The notes under the pieces: model-generated
Told to the model about the DNA's origin: nothing
The model's input: the letters and a program-made list of their open reading frames with translations, nothing else
The model's database searches: none
In this document: positions 1-12,762 of the stretch, piece after piece
Numbering within the stretch: position 1 is the stretch's first letter
Layout of the letters: each line of letters opens with the position of its first letter
Assembly: GCA_004764695.1 (NCBI GenBank)
Contig: SMSO01000033.1
Location: forward strand, 2,495,001 to 2,559,000
Source: Schizochytrium sp. TIO01
Lineage: Eukaryota > Sar > Bigyra > Thraustochytrida > Thraustochytriidae
Reading direction: 5' to 3'
DNA: 64,000 nt
Program-made: the position numbers and the translations under genes

Positions 1-672
1 TGCGGTGGAGGTTGAGGCTATCTGTGGCTGTGGCACGACCTGCGTGCCGCCTGCCTTCTCCATACGCTTTGAGGATGAAGCGCGAAGTAGGCGCTTGGAG
101 GACTTGCGAGTCGGCATAGTAGTTGTGAGCGGTGGGGTTTCGCATCCATCCGCAACGCCAGGTCCGGATCCTGCGTCCTCTAGCACGGGCTCCTCCTGAT
201 GTTCTTCCAGTGCTCCGCCAGCCAACTTGATCGAGGCCAACCCGGACAGAGTTGAAGTCTCTGCGTGGGCTTGCGGGAGCCTCGACCTCGCCGTGTGGCC
301 TCGATGTGTCTGAATTTGGCGGTCGTCCAGAGCGGCCAGTTTTTTCTGCATACCCGCCTCCGCCGCGCCGGCGGTCCTCCCGCCGCGCTCCTGCATCGTC
401 TAGCCTGCTGCCGCGCGCGAGCGAGCAAGCAAGCAAGCAAGCAAGCAGGCAGGCAGCCGAGCGGTCGATGGTATTCGAAGTTTGTTTTGTTTGTTTGGGC
501 TTTTTCTTCTTCAGGTTTCGAAACTTTCTATTTTGTTTGTTTCGATGTTGTTTCCTTTTGGTTTCTGTTTTCTTTTCTTTTAGCGCCAATGAGACTTCCT
601 TTCCAAGTTAATTCTTTCTTCTCAGCTGGACCCCTCCTCCTTAACACCTTCCTACCCTTAACTGCTACAACC

Positions 673-675
673 AAA

Positions 676-771
<96 letters not shown>
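673..771. repeat. (GAAA)n microsatellite
   Basis: About 24 tandem AAAG units, uninterrupted. Open frames over it are translations of the repeat. Confidence 0.95.
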
Positions 772-1352
772 AGAAAAAGTTTTTCACTCATTCATTCTTT
801 GGACGATAAGTCTCACAGCTGTTCATTCTTTCATTTCCTTCGTCGATAGTATAACTTTAGCAGAGATAATATGATACGGTTGTTCATTCTTATTAACGAA
901 TTTAAAAATCTATAATCTATGAAGGAGTTTACAATTGAAGTGCGTGCGAGCGAGCTTTAGGAGCGGGCTACCGTTTCTGCTAAGTGCTGAGATTCTTTGT
1001 TTCGCACTTTGCAATAAGCAAACTCGGGGAAAACTAAGTTGAGACACGAAACGAGCCTGAAATGAAAATGAAAAGCCAAAAGTTCTTCGCGTTTCGTTGG
1101 ATGGAGAAGAGTTGGGAAAGCTTAATGACCGCAGAGGTTCTCGTTTCTCGGCCCTCGATTTGGTCGCGGTTTTGCCAGCGCTTCCGGAACAGCTTATATC
1201 GCAAAGGCATAATAAAACTCACGGCGCAAAGTGCGGTTCTCCCTCGATGATTGAACTATTGTTTTAGAAACAACACCGTTGAACAACAAACAAAGAAACA
1301 AATTCAAACAAAGAAACAAACAGCAAAAAGTCCATTAATCAAATCGATCGAC

Positions 1353-1407
1353 ACTTTTTCTTTTCTTTTCTTTTCTTTTCTTTTCTTTTCTTTTCTTTTC
1401 TTTTCTT
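1353..1407. repeat. (TTTTC)n microsatellite
   Basis: About 11 pentanucleotide units, uninterrupted. Confidence 0.93.
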
Positions 1408-1903
1408 CCTCTTCTGTTTTGGCTGTAGTTTCGATTGCTTCGATTCCCTAAACCCGCTTTTCGATGCGATTGCGAATTCTTTCTTCGATCAGCGCAGATC
1501 TTCAGCTTAGCGCCTTCATTCCCATACCGAGTTTTTCGTTCGCCTAATCGTTGATCCCGAATTCGATTCACCTCTTACAAGACGACTGAGTGAGAGGACT
1601 TATTTATAGAAACAGAAACAGAAAGAGCAGAAGTCTAAACGGGCTTTTAAAAAAGTAAGGGGCAAGGAAAGAAAGAGAGAAAGAAAGAAAGAAAATTATT
1701 ACTTGGACGCATACAAGACCCGTGTAATGCATGCCATAGTCCTCACCTAAGTCTCGTTAGAGGCGTGGCCAAAAGAAAAGAGTGAACTGACTCATTTTTT
1801 GTTTCTATCTTCTATAAAAAGCAACAACAAACTCATGAACGAATTCGAGTTTTTAAAAATACTTTAAAAATAATTATAGAGGTTCAAGTTCTATGAATGA
1901 AGG

Positions 1904-1937
1904 AACAAACGAACGAACGAACGAACGAACGAACGAA
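1904..1937. repeat. (GAAC)n microsatellite
   Basis: About 8 tetranucleotide units, followed by related GAATAA sequence. Confidence 0.85.
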
Positions 1938-3332
1938 TAAGTGAATAAATCAATACCCTGCTTGACTCCCTTCGTTTCTAATCCATCAAAGGCGCAGAGC
2001 CAACTTGAAGAACTAAAAGCTCATGAAGACAGGACAGTGAGAATCCTATCTAACGCAGACATATCGACCGTCTGTGAGACGAAAGGCAAAGCTTAAGAAA
2101 GCGAGAGACCCTAAAACTCTCAGCTTATCCAGTTTGTTCTGTTCTATTGTGTTCTGTTCCGTTCTGTTCTGGTCCATTTCACATGATAGGCTGAAGAGTC
2201 AATGCGATGAATAGATAAGATATAGAGAGAGATCAACAAAATGATCGTCAAAACCAAAGATCTAATTCTTCGTTTCCCATCACCGGGTTATCGACTCGAG
2301 GTCAGTCTATGAAGGCGAAGACCGGGTCAAGAGCCGCGGTCGAGTGTCGCTCTAAACTGTGCGTGCGGTGCGGCTGCCGCCTTGGACCTGCGGTGGAGGC
2401 GGAGTTTGTAAAGCCAAAGATCTGCGGATTCAATTAAACGACGGTCTGTGATGAGAAAATGGCGAAGAAGAAGGTGGAACTGAGAAGAAGAAGAAGGAAG
2501 AGGGCCAATCTTCCTTTCTTTGTCCTTTAATAAGTCAATACTGTCTCTACATTACAAAGCAATTCGCCTTTAATTCAAAGCAGCAGTAGGTACCATCGTA
2601 ATAAGGCACCGAGGGGGCCAGTCCATCAGGTTCTGTAAATGTAAAACCTGTGGCTTCGGGCTCGGTCTGCCTGCAAACTCGACCGAAGCCGCTTGCCTCG
2701 CCCAAACGTAGGCGGCACATGCTGGCATCACTGTTTGCAAACAAACTTATCCTGCTGCGCCAGTCAGCGGCTTCACGCACGCCTCAGTGATGCTTTGGAG
2801 CTCTTCTTCGATCTCGTTCGTTTCAGGCCTAGCGAGCGCTGCGGCTCCCCAGCTAGGGATTACGCTAGCTCACCTCGGGTTCACATCTCAGGCATGTGCC
2901 GGCGATGGATTTCTCTTCTCGTTTGAGAGAATCCGCATTGCTTCAATTCGTCGCCGTCGTCGTCGTCGTCGTCGATGGTGATTGGATCTCAAGCTCGCTC
3001 ATCGATGAGAGCCGCCTCGAGAAGGGGCCGACGAGGTGCGAATGCTGGTTGAGGCGACCCTCACGACCAAACTTTGCGCCACAACGAGAGAAGCGGCGTG
3101 CAATAATTGTGAGTCAACGCAGACAGACTCTGAAAGACGTTTAAAAGACACGCGATAAGAAGAAGGTAAAAGAGCGAAGAAAGAAGAGAATCGAAAAGGT
3201 GTTTTGGCTGTTCGCTGGGCTTTTAGACTTCTACGAGTAGCAGCAGGAAAGCGCGATCGGATGCTATAAAGCCGCCTGGATGAGCACAGACGGACGGAGA
3301 GATATGGACGATCAGCTAATCCATCGAACGAT

Positions 3333-3484
3333 CAAACAAACAAACAAACAAACAAACAAACAAACAAACAAACAAACAAACAAACAAACAAACAAACAAA
3401 CAAACAAACAAACAAACAAACAAACAAACAAACAAACAAACAAACAAACAAACAAACAAACAAACAAACAAACAAACAAACAAA
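3333..3484. repeat. (CAAA)n microsatellite, about 38 copies
   Basis: 152 bases of perfect CAAA repeat, the longest perfect tetranucleotide array in the window. Both-strand open frames over it are artefacts. Confidence 0.96.
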
Positions 3485-3561
3485 CGACCGCTTCGATTTC
3501 CTTCGGTAATCACATTTCTTTCAGAAAAAAACAAAACAAAAGAAGCCTTCTTGACAGACAG

Positions 3562-3590
3562 AGTAGGTAGGTACTGTGTACTACCTACCC
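3562..3590. repeat. Imperfect palindrome around GTAGGTAC
   Basis: The left arm GTAGGTAGGTAC and right arm GTACTACCTAC pair with one bulged base around a 3-base loop. Confidence 0.7.
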
Positions 3591-4866
3591 GCGTAGGACT
3601 ACATAGGGGTTTGTTGGAAAACTGAGATGCGAATTGTCCTCGCGAAAAAGAACAGCGAGGAGAACACGTGGCTTAGCAGGATGTTAACGAGGGCTAGTCA
3701 GTCGCCATGAGAGCCACTTGAGAGGGAAGAGAACAAAGGGGGTGCAGAAGAAAGAGAGGCAGACGGAAATTACCATCATTCTTGAAAGAAACAACTTTGT
3801 ACTGATTAAAATGAGTTAAATCTATGTTGGTTTAAGAAAATTATAAGCAGATCATGATATCGCCTATTCTAAGTAAAAAAACAACATTAAGAAATACTAA
3901 AATAATGTAATAGCCAGGTAGGTACAGTAAAAAACATGAGACACGAATGCAGAACGAGTCAACTGCGTGAATCAATATGAGCTTTGGCGGTTCTTGAGTC
4001 GAAGCCGAAGGCGTAAGAGCAAAGTAGATCTTTCCGCGCTCGATGAACTAATAAAAAATAAAAGAGCACAACCTGAAAAAAGTTGATTTCTCTGCCCTCC
4101 TTTCCAAATGTTTAACTGATTTTTAATTTAAAAAGAAAAGAAGAAAAGAAGAAGAAAAAAAAAAATAAGGAAAAAGAAGAGAAAGTAAAGAACGGTAAAG
4201 TATACTACATAACGAAAACTTTAAAAAAAAGAAGAAAAGAGACTCATCCACCTTAACCTGTGCCTGGAGGGGCGTCCCCTGAATAAGCAGGGGATCCCTC
4301 TTTTCCCTGCCCACTAAATTTCTTTATCCGCGGGGAAAAGGTTCCCCCCCTGTTATCCCCCCCTACTTCCACCCCCCAGGCCCATGCGAATTCTGAGTTC
4401 CACCTTAAGTTTGCAGTGTGAGTCTCCTCCTCCTTCATGGACCTCTTTCTTCCCCGATTTCGATGTTTTCTCGAGACCGTCTTCGAATCCTCGCGAGAAA
4501 GCCTCTCAGGCCGACTGGATTGGTGGCTTATGGGCAGCACGGCCCACGCAGGTGCACGGCCTGAGACGCTCAGCGGCACTCTCCAAAGTTTCGCCAAGGG
4601 GTCGAGGTCGAACCCAAAGGCCAAGGTGGCCAAGGAGTCAGAGCTTTCGAGGAATAGGTCGTCGAATTCTCTCTTCCTTTGCCTTATCAATCTATCTGTC
4701 AATCAATAATCTGTTAACCCATTTCTTTTTACTTTCGCTTCTCTTTCAAGATAGGGAGAAAGGAAATGCTGAACAGAGAGGGTCTCTTTCATTGGGAGAG
4801 TTGGTTGTGGAAAACATGGAGCAATAGAAAGTTAGTGGGCTGTTTAGGTATTGTCTGCAAAGCCTT

Positions 4867-4961
4867 CATTCGATCATTCATTCATTCATTCATTCATTCG
4901 ATCATTCATTCATTCATTCATTCATTCATTCATTCATTCATTCATTCATTCATTCATTCAA
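4867..4961. repeat. (TTCA)n microsatellite
   Basis: About 23 TTCA units with one interruption (GATC at about 4899). Confidence 0.94.
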
Positions 4962-5297
4962 GTTTGCGTTTACTATCACTCAACTCTGTACGTGAAGATT
5001 GGATACGTAACGCTAACCGCCCTAGTATCTGCCATAGGTCTCTTCGTGCTAAATAATATAATTAGTAACATCATAAGTTTCTTTAAAACTTAATAAAAGC
5101 TGTACTATATAAGCACTTCGTTATAAGATCAACAGAAGAAGAGAATTTCAAGAGAAGCGTTGCCAGAATGACCGAAACAGAGACGGGTCGATCGATCGAT
5201 CGATGGATACGCAAGTAGCCAGGAGTAGCTAGCTCGCTTGAAGGGCGGCAGCCTAATCGAAAGGCTGAGGACGGCCGGCTTTCGGTCAGCCTGGAGC

Positions 5298-5325
5298 CCT
5301 CTTCTCTTCTCTTCTCTTCTCTGGA
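5298..5325. repeat. (TTCTC)n microsatellite
   Basis: Short pentanucleotide run. A related (TTCTG)n run lies at about 5561-5592 and another at about 2133-2171. Confidence 0.8.
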
Positions 5326-5837
5326 GACCGGCCTTGCCCAAGCTTGCGGACAAGGAGCTGCGTGTTTCATTCTGGCTGTGCCAATTATTGTGCTTTTATT
5401 ATTTCCAAACTGAATGAACATACTTTTTCTAATAAGCAACTTGAAAAACAAGGGCGAATAGTAATAGCGCCTCTCTGTTCTCCAAGCTGAAGAAACGACG
5501 CGGGTGTTAGAACACCTGGATAGAGGGGGAGTAACTAGGTACTACTGACCTGCTTCCGCCGTTCTGTTCTGTTCTGTTCTATTCTATTCTGTGGCTCCAG
5601 CTCAGGTTCACAGGGAAGCGGAGAATCGAATCGTCTATCGCCGTGTTTTCTTTCTTTCTTTTTTTCTTTCTTTTTGTTCTTTTGTTTGTCAAATATTCTC
5701 CGGAAGAAAGAGAGAGAGAAGGAGAGCTGCTTGATTGATGTACGGCCTCGTTCACTGAGTGCTCCTCGAGAGGATCGAGAACGAGGTTAGTTTATAAGTG
5801 GTTCTTCATTTCGTTCTTCCGAACGACTGCTCACGAA

Positions 5838-5846
5838 GAAAGAGAG

Positions 5847-5877
<31 letters not shown>

Positions 5878-5903
5878 AAGAAAGAGAGAAAGAAAGAGAG
5901 GAG
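5838..5903. repeat. (GAAA)n/(GAGA)n microsatellite
   Basis: Interrupted purine tetranucleotide array of GAAA and GAGA units. Confidence 0.88.
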
Positions 5904-8900
5904 AAAGTGGGATCTTCAGTTCCAAGCACCGCTGAATTCCCAGGCCCCAATCTTCGCATGGGGGTCCCCGTACACACCTACAAGTCTCAAGTCCGGGGGC
6001 ACCGCGAGGACATGCGAGGATGCGGGCGCTGCGCAGAGTCCCGAATGCCGCGAGGCATCGCGAAGAACCGCGTGGCAAACGCCGAAGCGGGTACCGAAGA
6101 GGCACGAGCCTGAACGTGCTCATTTTGAACAAATGTGTTTCTGATTTAACCACGCAGACCAGCCTTGGTGGATGTTGAGCGGGACCAGCTTCGGCATTGG
6201 ACTCTGAGTGGCCAAAATCCTGTTTTCCCAGTTCAGTTCAACTGCTACTGTTTGTACTAGCCAACCTCCATAGCGCCTCTTGTTCCCAAAACTTATAATG
6301 AGCGCGTGTCACTTTAACTTTATGCCTGTATCACTGCAAAGTAGCCCAACAAACCGCCCGCACAGTAGAGCAAATCTCCCACAAGTGGGTAATGCGGTAA
6401 AAGCCTACTTTAAGGGGATACTCTAAAGTGGAATGTTCACTCGATGCCGCCCCCCCGAGGATCGATTGATTGATTGATTAATTAATTTAACTTATTCATG
6501 ACTGCGCGGGTCGGGGAAGAAGCCTCTGCAGAGGGCTCGGGAGACGGCGGCGGAGGAGGAAGAGCTGCGCAAAAGCCTTACAAAAGCCACCAAAAGCGGC
6601 TCGTGCAGGCGTCAAGAACGTCTACAAATTTGGGCCGCAGCCTACCTGTTTGGCGAGGAAGAGGCCCGTGCCGGCGGCAAATCGATTGAACGATTTGGCT
6701 CACTCATTTTTGATTTCCTCTTACATTTTCTCATAGATTTATTGAACTTTTGTTTACTTTTAATTTAAAAAACGTTTTAATTTTGATTTTAATCAATAAT
6801 TGAATGACTCTAATAGTGCTTTGTTCAATTTTGGTTAGTTGATTAATTCGCTCAATTAATTAAAGAGAAAACTTTGTTTACTTTTGTTTTAGTTTGTTTG
6901 ATTTTCGATTGAAGAGGAAGGGAGAAAGGACGGGCTTGGGGCAGCAAACATCGACCCGGTGTATCACACTGCTTCCCCTGGATCGATGAACAACGGAGTG
7001 ATGAGAAACAAAAGAGACTTAGTAGGTATGCCTAAGTGTTGTTTAGATAGAAAACGTTTAATTTTAGTTTAAATTTTATTTAATTCAAAAAAGAAAAAAA
7101 GAAAAGAAAAAAGAGTTAACGAATGCTCTTTTAAAATTTATGTTTCTGGAATAGTGTCGTTTGCCACAAATGAAAAACCAAGCGCTGAGAAGAACTGATC
7201 GATCAATTGAGAGATTGAAATGGAATCAGTTTGATCAATTGCGAAGTGGCGCAAAGCAGAGGAGCTCCAGTTCCGCTCAAGAACAGGACGTCGAAGCGCC
7301 CATGGATGTATTGTATTCTGTTTCCCCAACTGATAAGCTCGTGTATTCCGAGGTCGAAGTGAGTAAATCCTGAAATCTCAGGGAGGACTTGGATTGCTTA
7401 GCTAAATAGCTTTCTTGAACCTCACATTTCAGCAGCCACGAGAATCAATCAGTGGATCCCGCCCGACATGTGCATTGTTTGTTTGCGGAATGATTCGCAT
7501 TCGGGCATTGCGCCGACCGTCTCCAGCCGCAGCACTCGCACGGAAAAGGCCCGCAAAGTCCTCGCCCACCAGGCCGGCGGGGGCCAACAGCCCGTGCCAA
7601 GTTTGTTTGCCTTTCTTTGTGGGAGGGAGTGAAGAGCTTCGTCTAAAGGCGCTTTTACATCTCTCCATGCGACGATCGAATACGCCCAAAAGTACTGCCG
7701 TCAAAGTACTTCATTCATAACAATCAGGGAGGTGTGTACTTGAGTATAAAGCAGCTGCTGCAGATGGCGCGGTGGTTTGTTGTGACGATGATGGCGTCGA
7801 TGGACAATTCTGAAGAGTCGAAACATACATGACTGAGTTGTCGGTATCTTGGGTGCACTGCTGTTTGATGTTTGGTTAGTTGTATATTTGATGGTTTGAT
7901 TGTTTGTCCATTTGGCTTTTTTGGAGCAGCGACTGATTGCATTGCTTGCAAGCTGTAAGTAAGGATGGAAGTAAGTAAGTAAACGATCTCCAGACCTTGG
8001 ATATTGGTGGTGACCGCAGTGCTCTTCTCTGCGAGGGCCTGTCTTGTGCGGTTCAGCTGCCTCAGTCTTCAGACGTGTGGTTTCCTCATTTCAACTTTCC
8101 GTTTGATGTAAACATTTGGTAGGCAGCGTGCTCGTGTTTCCAAGTGTGCGCTTGGTTAGGGTCTGGATGAAGTCGCTCTCTTGGCCACATTCGTCGTCGT
8201 TGTGGTTGTGGTTGATCTTGTGCAAATGTTGTGCAAAGTTGATAAAATGTTCGGCATCGATTCCAAAGAGGGTCGTCGCCTGTCGGGCAGTTAGTCGGTG
8301 GCCACGCTGCCGGGCAACGGGGGTTGTTTGTTTTCTCAGCAGCAGCAGCGCAGCCCTCTGCAGGGAGTTAGTTCTTCGAACTAGTAGTTGAAAGCAAGCC
8401 AGCCTTGTGCGGGGCCTCCTGCCTGCAGGAGTTGACTTTGCTGTAGTGGCGATGGCTCCGCTTGGCGAGCTTGCAGTCTTACTTCGAGCCGCTCGCTGTC
8501 AAGATTTGCAGCAGAATGACGGGACGTACCTGGCGAGATAGGCCTCCTTGGATGTCTTCAAGTGTGGGGCACCGGGAGAGAACGCTGGAGAACCGAAGAG
8601 ACTGCCTGCCTGCCTGCCTGACTAAAATGTCCAAGGACCCAAGGCTGCATGGAAAATGCACGAGAGGCTGGTGATTGCAGCAAGTTGATTGAAAGCGAAG
8701 AACTTCGCGTAACGGAGGAAATAACGGCAGCTTGAAGCGCAGGCGATGTTTGCGACTTGAAGGCAGCCTCGATGTAGATACTTTGGATGATGTCTAGAGC
8801 AGACTTGGACGAGCCAGTCAGTCAGCCATGCATGCCAGGACTTTCCATGTGGCCAAGCTTCAAGGCTCAAACATATAGACCGTCTGTACCGCCTACTAGG

Positions 8901-9859
8901 CGCTGAGCGCCAAGAAAACTTTAAGAATGGAAACAAGAGCCAAGCCCAGGTAGGCCAGTAAGCCATGCGTAGCTCGTCGTGAGAACACACACACAATGGC
9001 TGGAAAAGCTTACAAGCGTTTAAAAGACACTCTCTGGCATGCTCTTCCCTCTGACCAATGAGAGTATCATCGCACTTCGCTTGCAGGGCATGCAGTAGCT
9101 CAAGACAGGCCTGCAACCTCTTAGTTTTTGTTTCTAAAAATCGGCGTCAACAACATGCCCTTGCAGCGCCAAGCCCAGCTTGAAGACGGCTATAAAAGCC
9201 ATCCCCAACTTCATCACCATCGCCATTGGCCAGCCAAGCCAGCAAGGGAGCGAGCGAGTCTTGGGAGGATAAAACCCAACTTGAAGCAAGCAAGCCCAGG
9301 AATCCACGCAATCCGTCTGCCAGGGGTGCTCGAAAGTCGCCAAATCGGAGACTTCCCACCGTCCAGCTGACCATACTTTCCGCAATGTACAGAGCTCAAG
9401 CCTGTAGTCTTGGCGCTCCGCCACGAGGCTGTCGAAGCAGCGAGCTGTCTCCGGAGAGCGCCACCGCCCTAAACCCAGCGAGGAGGCCACTGGGCTCTCG
9501 CACAGGGACTCGCGTTCGCTGTCCCATGCATGAGAACATTATTTGTTTGGCGACGGACAAAGGGCGCTAGCACCTGCCTAGCGGTATTGCTAGCATGTAT
9601 GGTTTGTTTGTTTGGTTGGTTTCTTTGCAATAGCAGCGCAGGGATGATCATATAGTGAAGGTGCGAGCGTGCGTGGAAAGAAGAGATGGGAAATGGAGAG
9701 GGGTGTGCACACCCAGGAGGGCTTATACAGAGCCTGTGCTGAGTGGAGAAGAGGCTCCAGAGGCCGTCGTGTGATGGTGGGGAGAGCTTTAGGTGGCCAG
9801 GAAAAGTCGGCGTTGTTGATTCCGTTGTGTGTTTTCACTGTCTCTACCTGTTACTTTTC

Positions 9860-9970
9860 TCTCTTTTCTTTCTTTCTTTCTTTTTTTTATTTCTTTCTTT
9901 TTTTTATTTCTTTCTTTCTTTCTTTCTTTTTTTCTTTTTTATTTCTTTGTCTCTTTTTTATTTTTTTATT
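9860..9970. repeat. (TTTC)n imperfect pyrimidine tract
   Basis: T/C-only tract with TTTC units interrupted by T-runs and TTTAT. Confidence 0.85.
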
Positions 9971-10204
9971 GTTTAGTTTCCCCCCCTTTTCGACTTGAAG
10001 AAATGAAGAAAGAAAGAGAAAATTGGTTTTATTTTTGTTATTGTTTTATGCAGTAAAATAAAATTTGTTCGGGTTAGTTTTTAATTTTGATAAAACATTG
10101 GTTATCATTTATTAAAGAATAACCACACTCTGAGGTGGGCTTGAAACGAAGAAAGAAAGAAAGAAAAGAAAAAGAAAGAGAAGAAAAAGCCTAATTTGTG
10201 CAAA

Positions 10205-10216
10205 GTAGGTACGTAC

Positions 10217-10222
<6 letters not shown>
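10205..10222. repeat. Perfect 18-bp palindrome
   Basis: AGTAGGTACGTACCTACT equals its own reverse complement. It abuts the following TAC array. Confidence 0.9.

Positions 10223-10262
<40 letters not shown>
10216..10262. repeat. (TAC)n microsatellite
   Basis: About 15 TAC units, followed by an inverted repeat of the form ACTACCATGAGAA / TTCTCATAGTAGT (about 10257-10291). Confidence 0.92.
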
Positions 10263-10780
10263 CATGAGAACTGCGGTCTTCTCATAGTAGTGGGTAATAA
10301 AATAATTGAAAATAAAATTAAAAATTAAAATGAACCACTGGCATTCTTTCACCTAGGCATCGAGAGAAGTTGCTCAGTTCCGGCTTCAGCGCCTCGAGGC
10401 GGGCGTTCGGCCCTGCACTCTGATGATGTCCTTGAGGCGGTGGCAATTCCGATGTATTTCGTAGCCACGGAATCATCTTCAAGGCTTTGCGAATCGCACG
10501 ACTGCAGGTTCTTGCAATCTCGACTTTGTGAATGAACGCGTTGTTTTGTTTTCTTCACTACGTACGTACCTACTTTTATTATTATTTTATTACTACTATT
10601 ATCATTTACATTTTAATGTTTTCTCAACAAATGAGGGCATTCAATGGGCGATGAACTTCTTCACTCCATAAAGACTGGCTGGACGTGCTGGACGTCGGGA
10701 ATAGTGCGCGGGCGAGGTACAGAGAGAAGAGATCGTCAGCGAGGAGATGGCGTCCATAGCCAACGCCCATGATTTGCTTA

Positions 10781-10839
10781 TTTGTTTGTTTGTTTGTTTG
10801 ATTGATTGATTGATTGATTTGATTGATTTGATTGATGAC
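10781..10839. repeat. (TTTG)n/(ATTG)n compound microsatellite
   Basis: TTTG units run into ATTG and then a GATTT variant. Confidence 0.88.
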
Positions 10840-11155
10840 ACAGCGTCGTGGTGGTATTCTTCATGATCCCATCGGCATCATGCATGCCGACTTTTCGGAA
10901 GCGGTGTGTGGTTCCGAAGTTCCCGTTTTCCATCTTGACTGAAAAACTCAGGTTTCAGGAGCAAACTGATGATGTCTTCGAATTGGCTCACTTCACTGTG
11001 AACAACTTCATCATCATTCGTAGAATTAAGTAACATCGCACTCCGTCCAATTCAGTCCAGGTCTAAGGCATAGTTCGAAGTGGCTCGCCGTGCTCCAAAT
11101 AGCTCCAAGCTCCGTCGATGACAGTAGTCCACGAGAAATTGTGGCCACAGCGACG

Positions 11156-11192
11156 CAATCAATCAATCAGTCAATCAATCAGTCAATCAACG
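11156..11192. repeat. (CAAT)n microsatellite with CAGT variants
   Basis: CAAT units with periodic CAGT every third or fourth unit. Confidence 0.85.
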
Positions 11193-11230
11193 AATGGCCA
11201 CCTTTTCATGGGAGTTATGTTGATTCCATT

Positions 11231-11295
11231 CAGGCCAAGCCAAGCGAAGCCAAGCCAAGCGAAGCCAAGCGAAGCCAAGCCAAGCCAAGCGAAGC
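11231..11295. repeat. CAAGC/GAAGC pentanucleotide repeat
   Basis: About 13 five-base units alternating between CAAGC and GAAGC without strict order. Confidence 0.9.
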
Positions 11296-12561
11296 GGTGG
11301 CTGATTTCACTCTGGTCTCTTCGCTTGTTTGCTCTGGCCACATGAAGCGAACGTTTGCAGGCTACGGGTGGTCGATGTGCGGCTGGCGAATGCGATGTGC
11401 AAATTCCAGCTGAAGAACGAACGGCATTGAGCTGCCGGTGCCCACCGGGCAGAGTGGCCTGGCGAGTCGAGCGTATCCACGGGCAGGAGCTAAATTTCCA
11501 TGCACCGAATCTGCCTGGGAGGCTCGAATTTCCAAACACATGCATGCAACCTTGTCAAATAAATGTACATGCATGCGATGCGAAGGCCACAAGAATCGTG
11601 AAGACCTGAAAACCTGAAGGTTTCCGACCATTGAATGGCTGGCGCTCTGCTCCTCGCGCTAGAGGCACGCAAGCCACGTCTTCAAGCTGCTCTGCACGAA
11701 GCCACTGGAAACGACGAGACTCCAGCACGAAGCTGCGACCGTAAGCAACGAAAACGATGGGGATGGTTGGCACCTACGGTGTTGCTGGTGTTCTCGCAAA
11801 GGTTCTCAGGATGACTTGAAGGTTCGACAAGAGACGGCTTCGATTCCAAGGGAGCCTTCGAACGTAGTACATAGTGCAGCGCCTTCTTTATTATTCTATT
11901 ATTATTCTATTCCCACCTAACAAACTTCAAGTGCCGATGGTGTCTCCAAAGCTCATTTCGTCTTCAAGCTTGGACTTCTTCAAGTTCTCGCTTATCTCTC
12001 CGAGCCTTGAGTGGCTTCGGATAACGTCCACTTCCCAGGTCTCTCTTGAAGTCTTAAGGCGCTCCTTTCGGTTGGTTCGGCCTTTCAGGGCACGGATTCG
12101 TCAGGATTTGACGTACTACGTCGTGAGTTTCTTTCATGACTCAGGGCCTCCGTTCGATTGCCCTTCAAGTGATGGTGAATACGCGCGACCCCGTAAGAAG
12201 GCAAGCAAGTGTCTGATCTCACGGACGGAGGTGCGTATGGAGTGGTTCTCAGGCATCTATCTCCTCAATCAAAGTCCCGAAAGCGGTGTCCAAAGAAAGG
12301 AGCCTTCCTATTGCACCTGCAGGTGCCAGGGCACGCTTGCTCGAAGACTCGCTTGAAGATAGATGAAGATGAAGATGAAGCTGGCTTGGATCGATTGGCG
12401 ACCAATGGATTCCGAGATGACGTCAAGATAGATGACTTGCCTGAATTCAAGAATTCAAGATCGCGTGAGCAGTCGGCTGTTGCCAACAATGTCGCCACAC
12501 AAGGACTCGTGACCAGAGGATGTCCACAATGGATTTCTCTGCTCGAGAAGGCTGCGCATTA

Positions 12562-12733
12562 CATTCATTCCATTCATAACATTCATTGCATTCATAACAT
12601 TCATTGCATTCATAACATTCATTGCATTCATTCCATTCATTACATTCATTCCATTCATTACATTCATTCCATTCATTGCATTCATTGCATTCATTACGTT
12701 CATTGCATTCATTGCGTTAATTGCATTCATTGC
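12562..12733. repeat. 9-bp minisatellite ATTCATTGC and variants
   Basis: About 18-19 units of nine bases (ATTCATTGC, ATTCATAAC, ATTCATTCC, ATTCATTAC). The 5' part shows an 18-bp higher-order period of alternating units. Because the unit is three codons long, an overlapping frame stays open (IHC/IHN/IHS/IHY). Confidence 0.9.
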
Positions 12734-12734
12734 A

Positions 12735-12762
12735 TTAACTCACTCACTCACTCACTCACTGA
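12735..12762. repeat. (ACTC)n microsatellite
   Basis: About 6 tetranucleotide units directly following the minisatellite, then CCAG units. Confidence 0.85.

Larger units (their letters stand above)
1..7900. other. Gene-free, microsatellite-dense left end
   Basis: Alternates GC-rich islands (about 255-475, 2330-2400, 6498-6680), purine or pyrimidine tracts and AT-rich tracts. All open frames here are short or are translations of simple repeats, and none shows a domain. No RNA gene was recognised. Confidence 0.5.

Noticed and set aside
3280-3570. Open frames of QTNK or VCLF repeats over the CAAA array
   Set aside because: Translations of a perfect tetranucleotide repeat; such arrays stay open in several frames.
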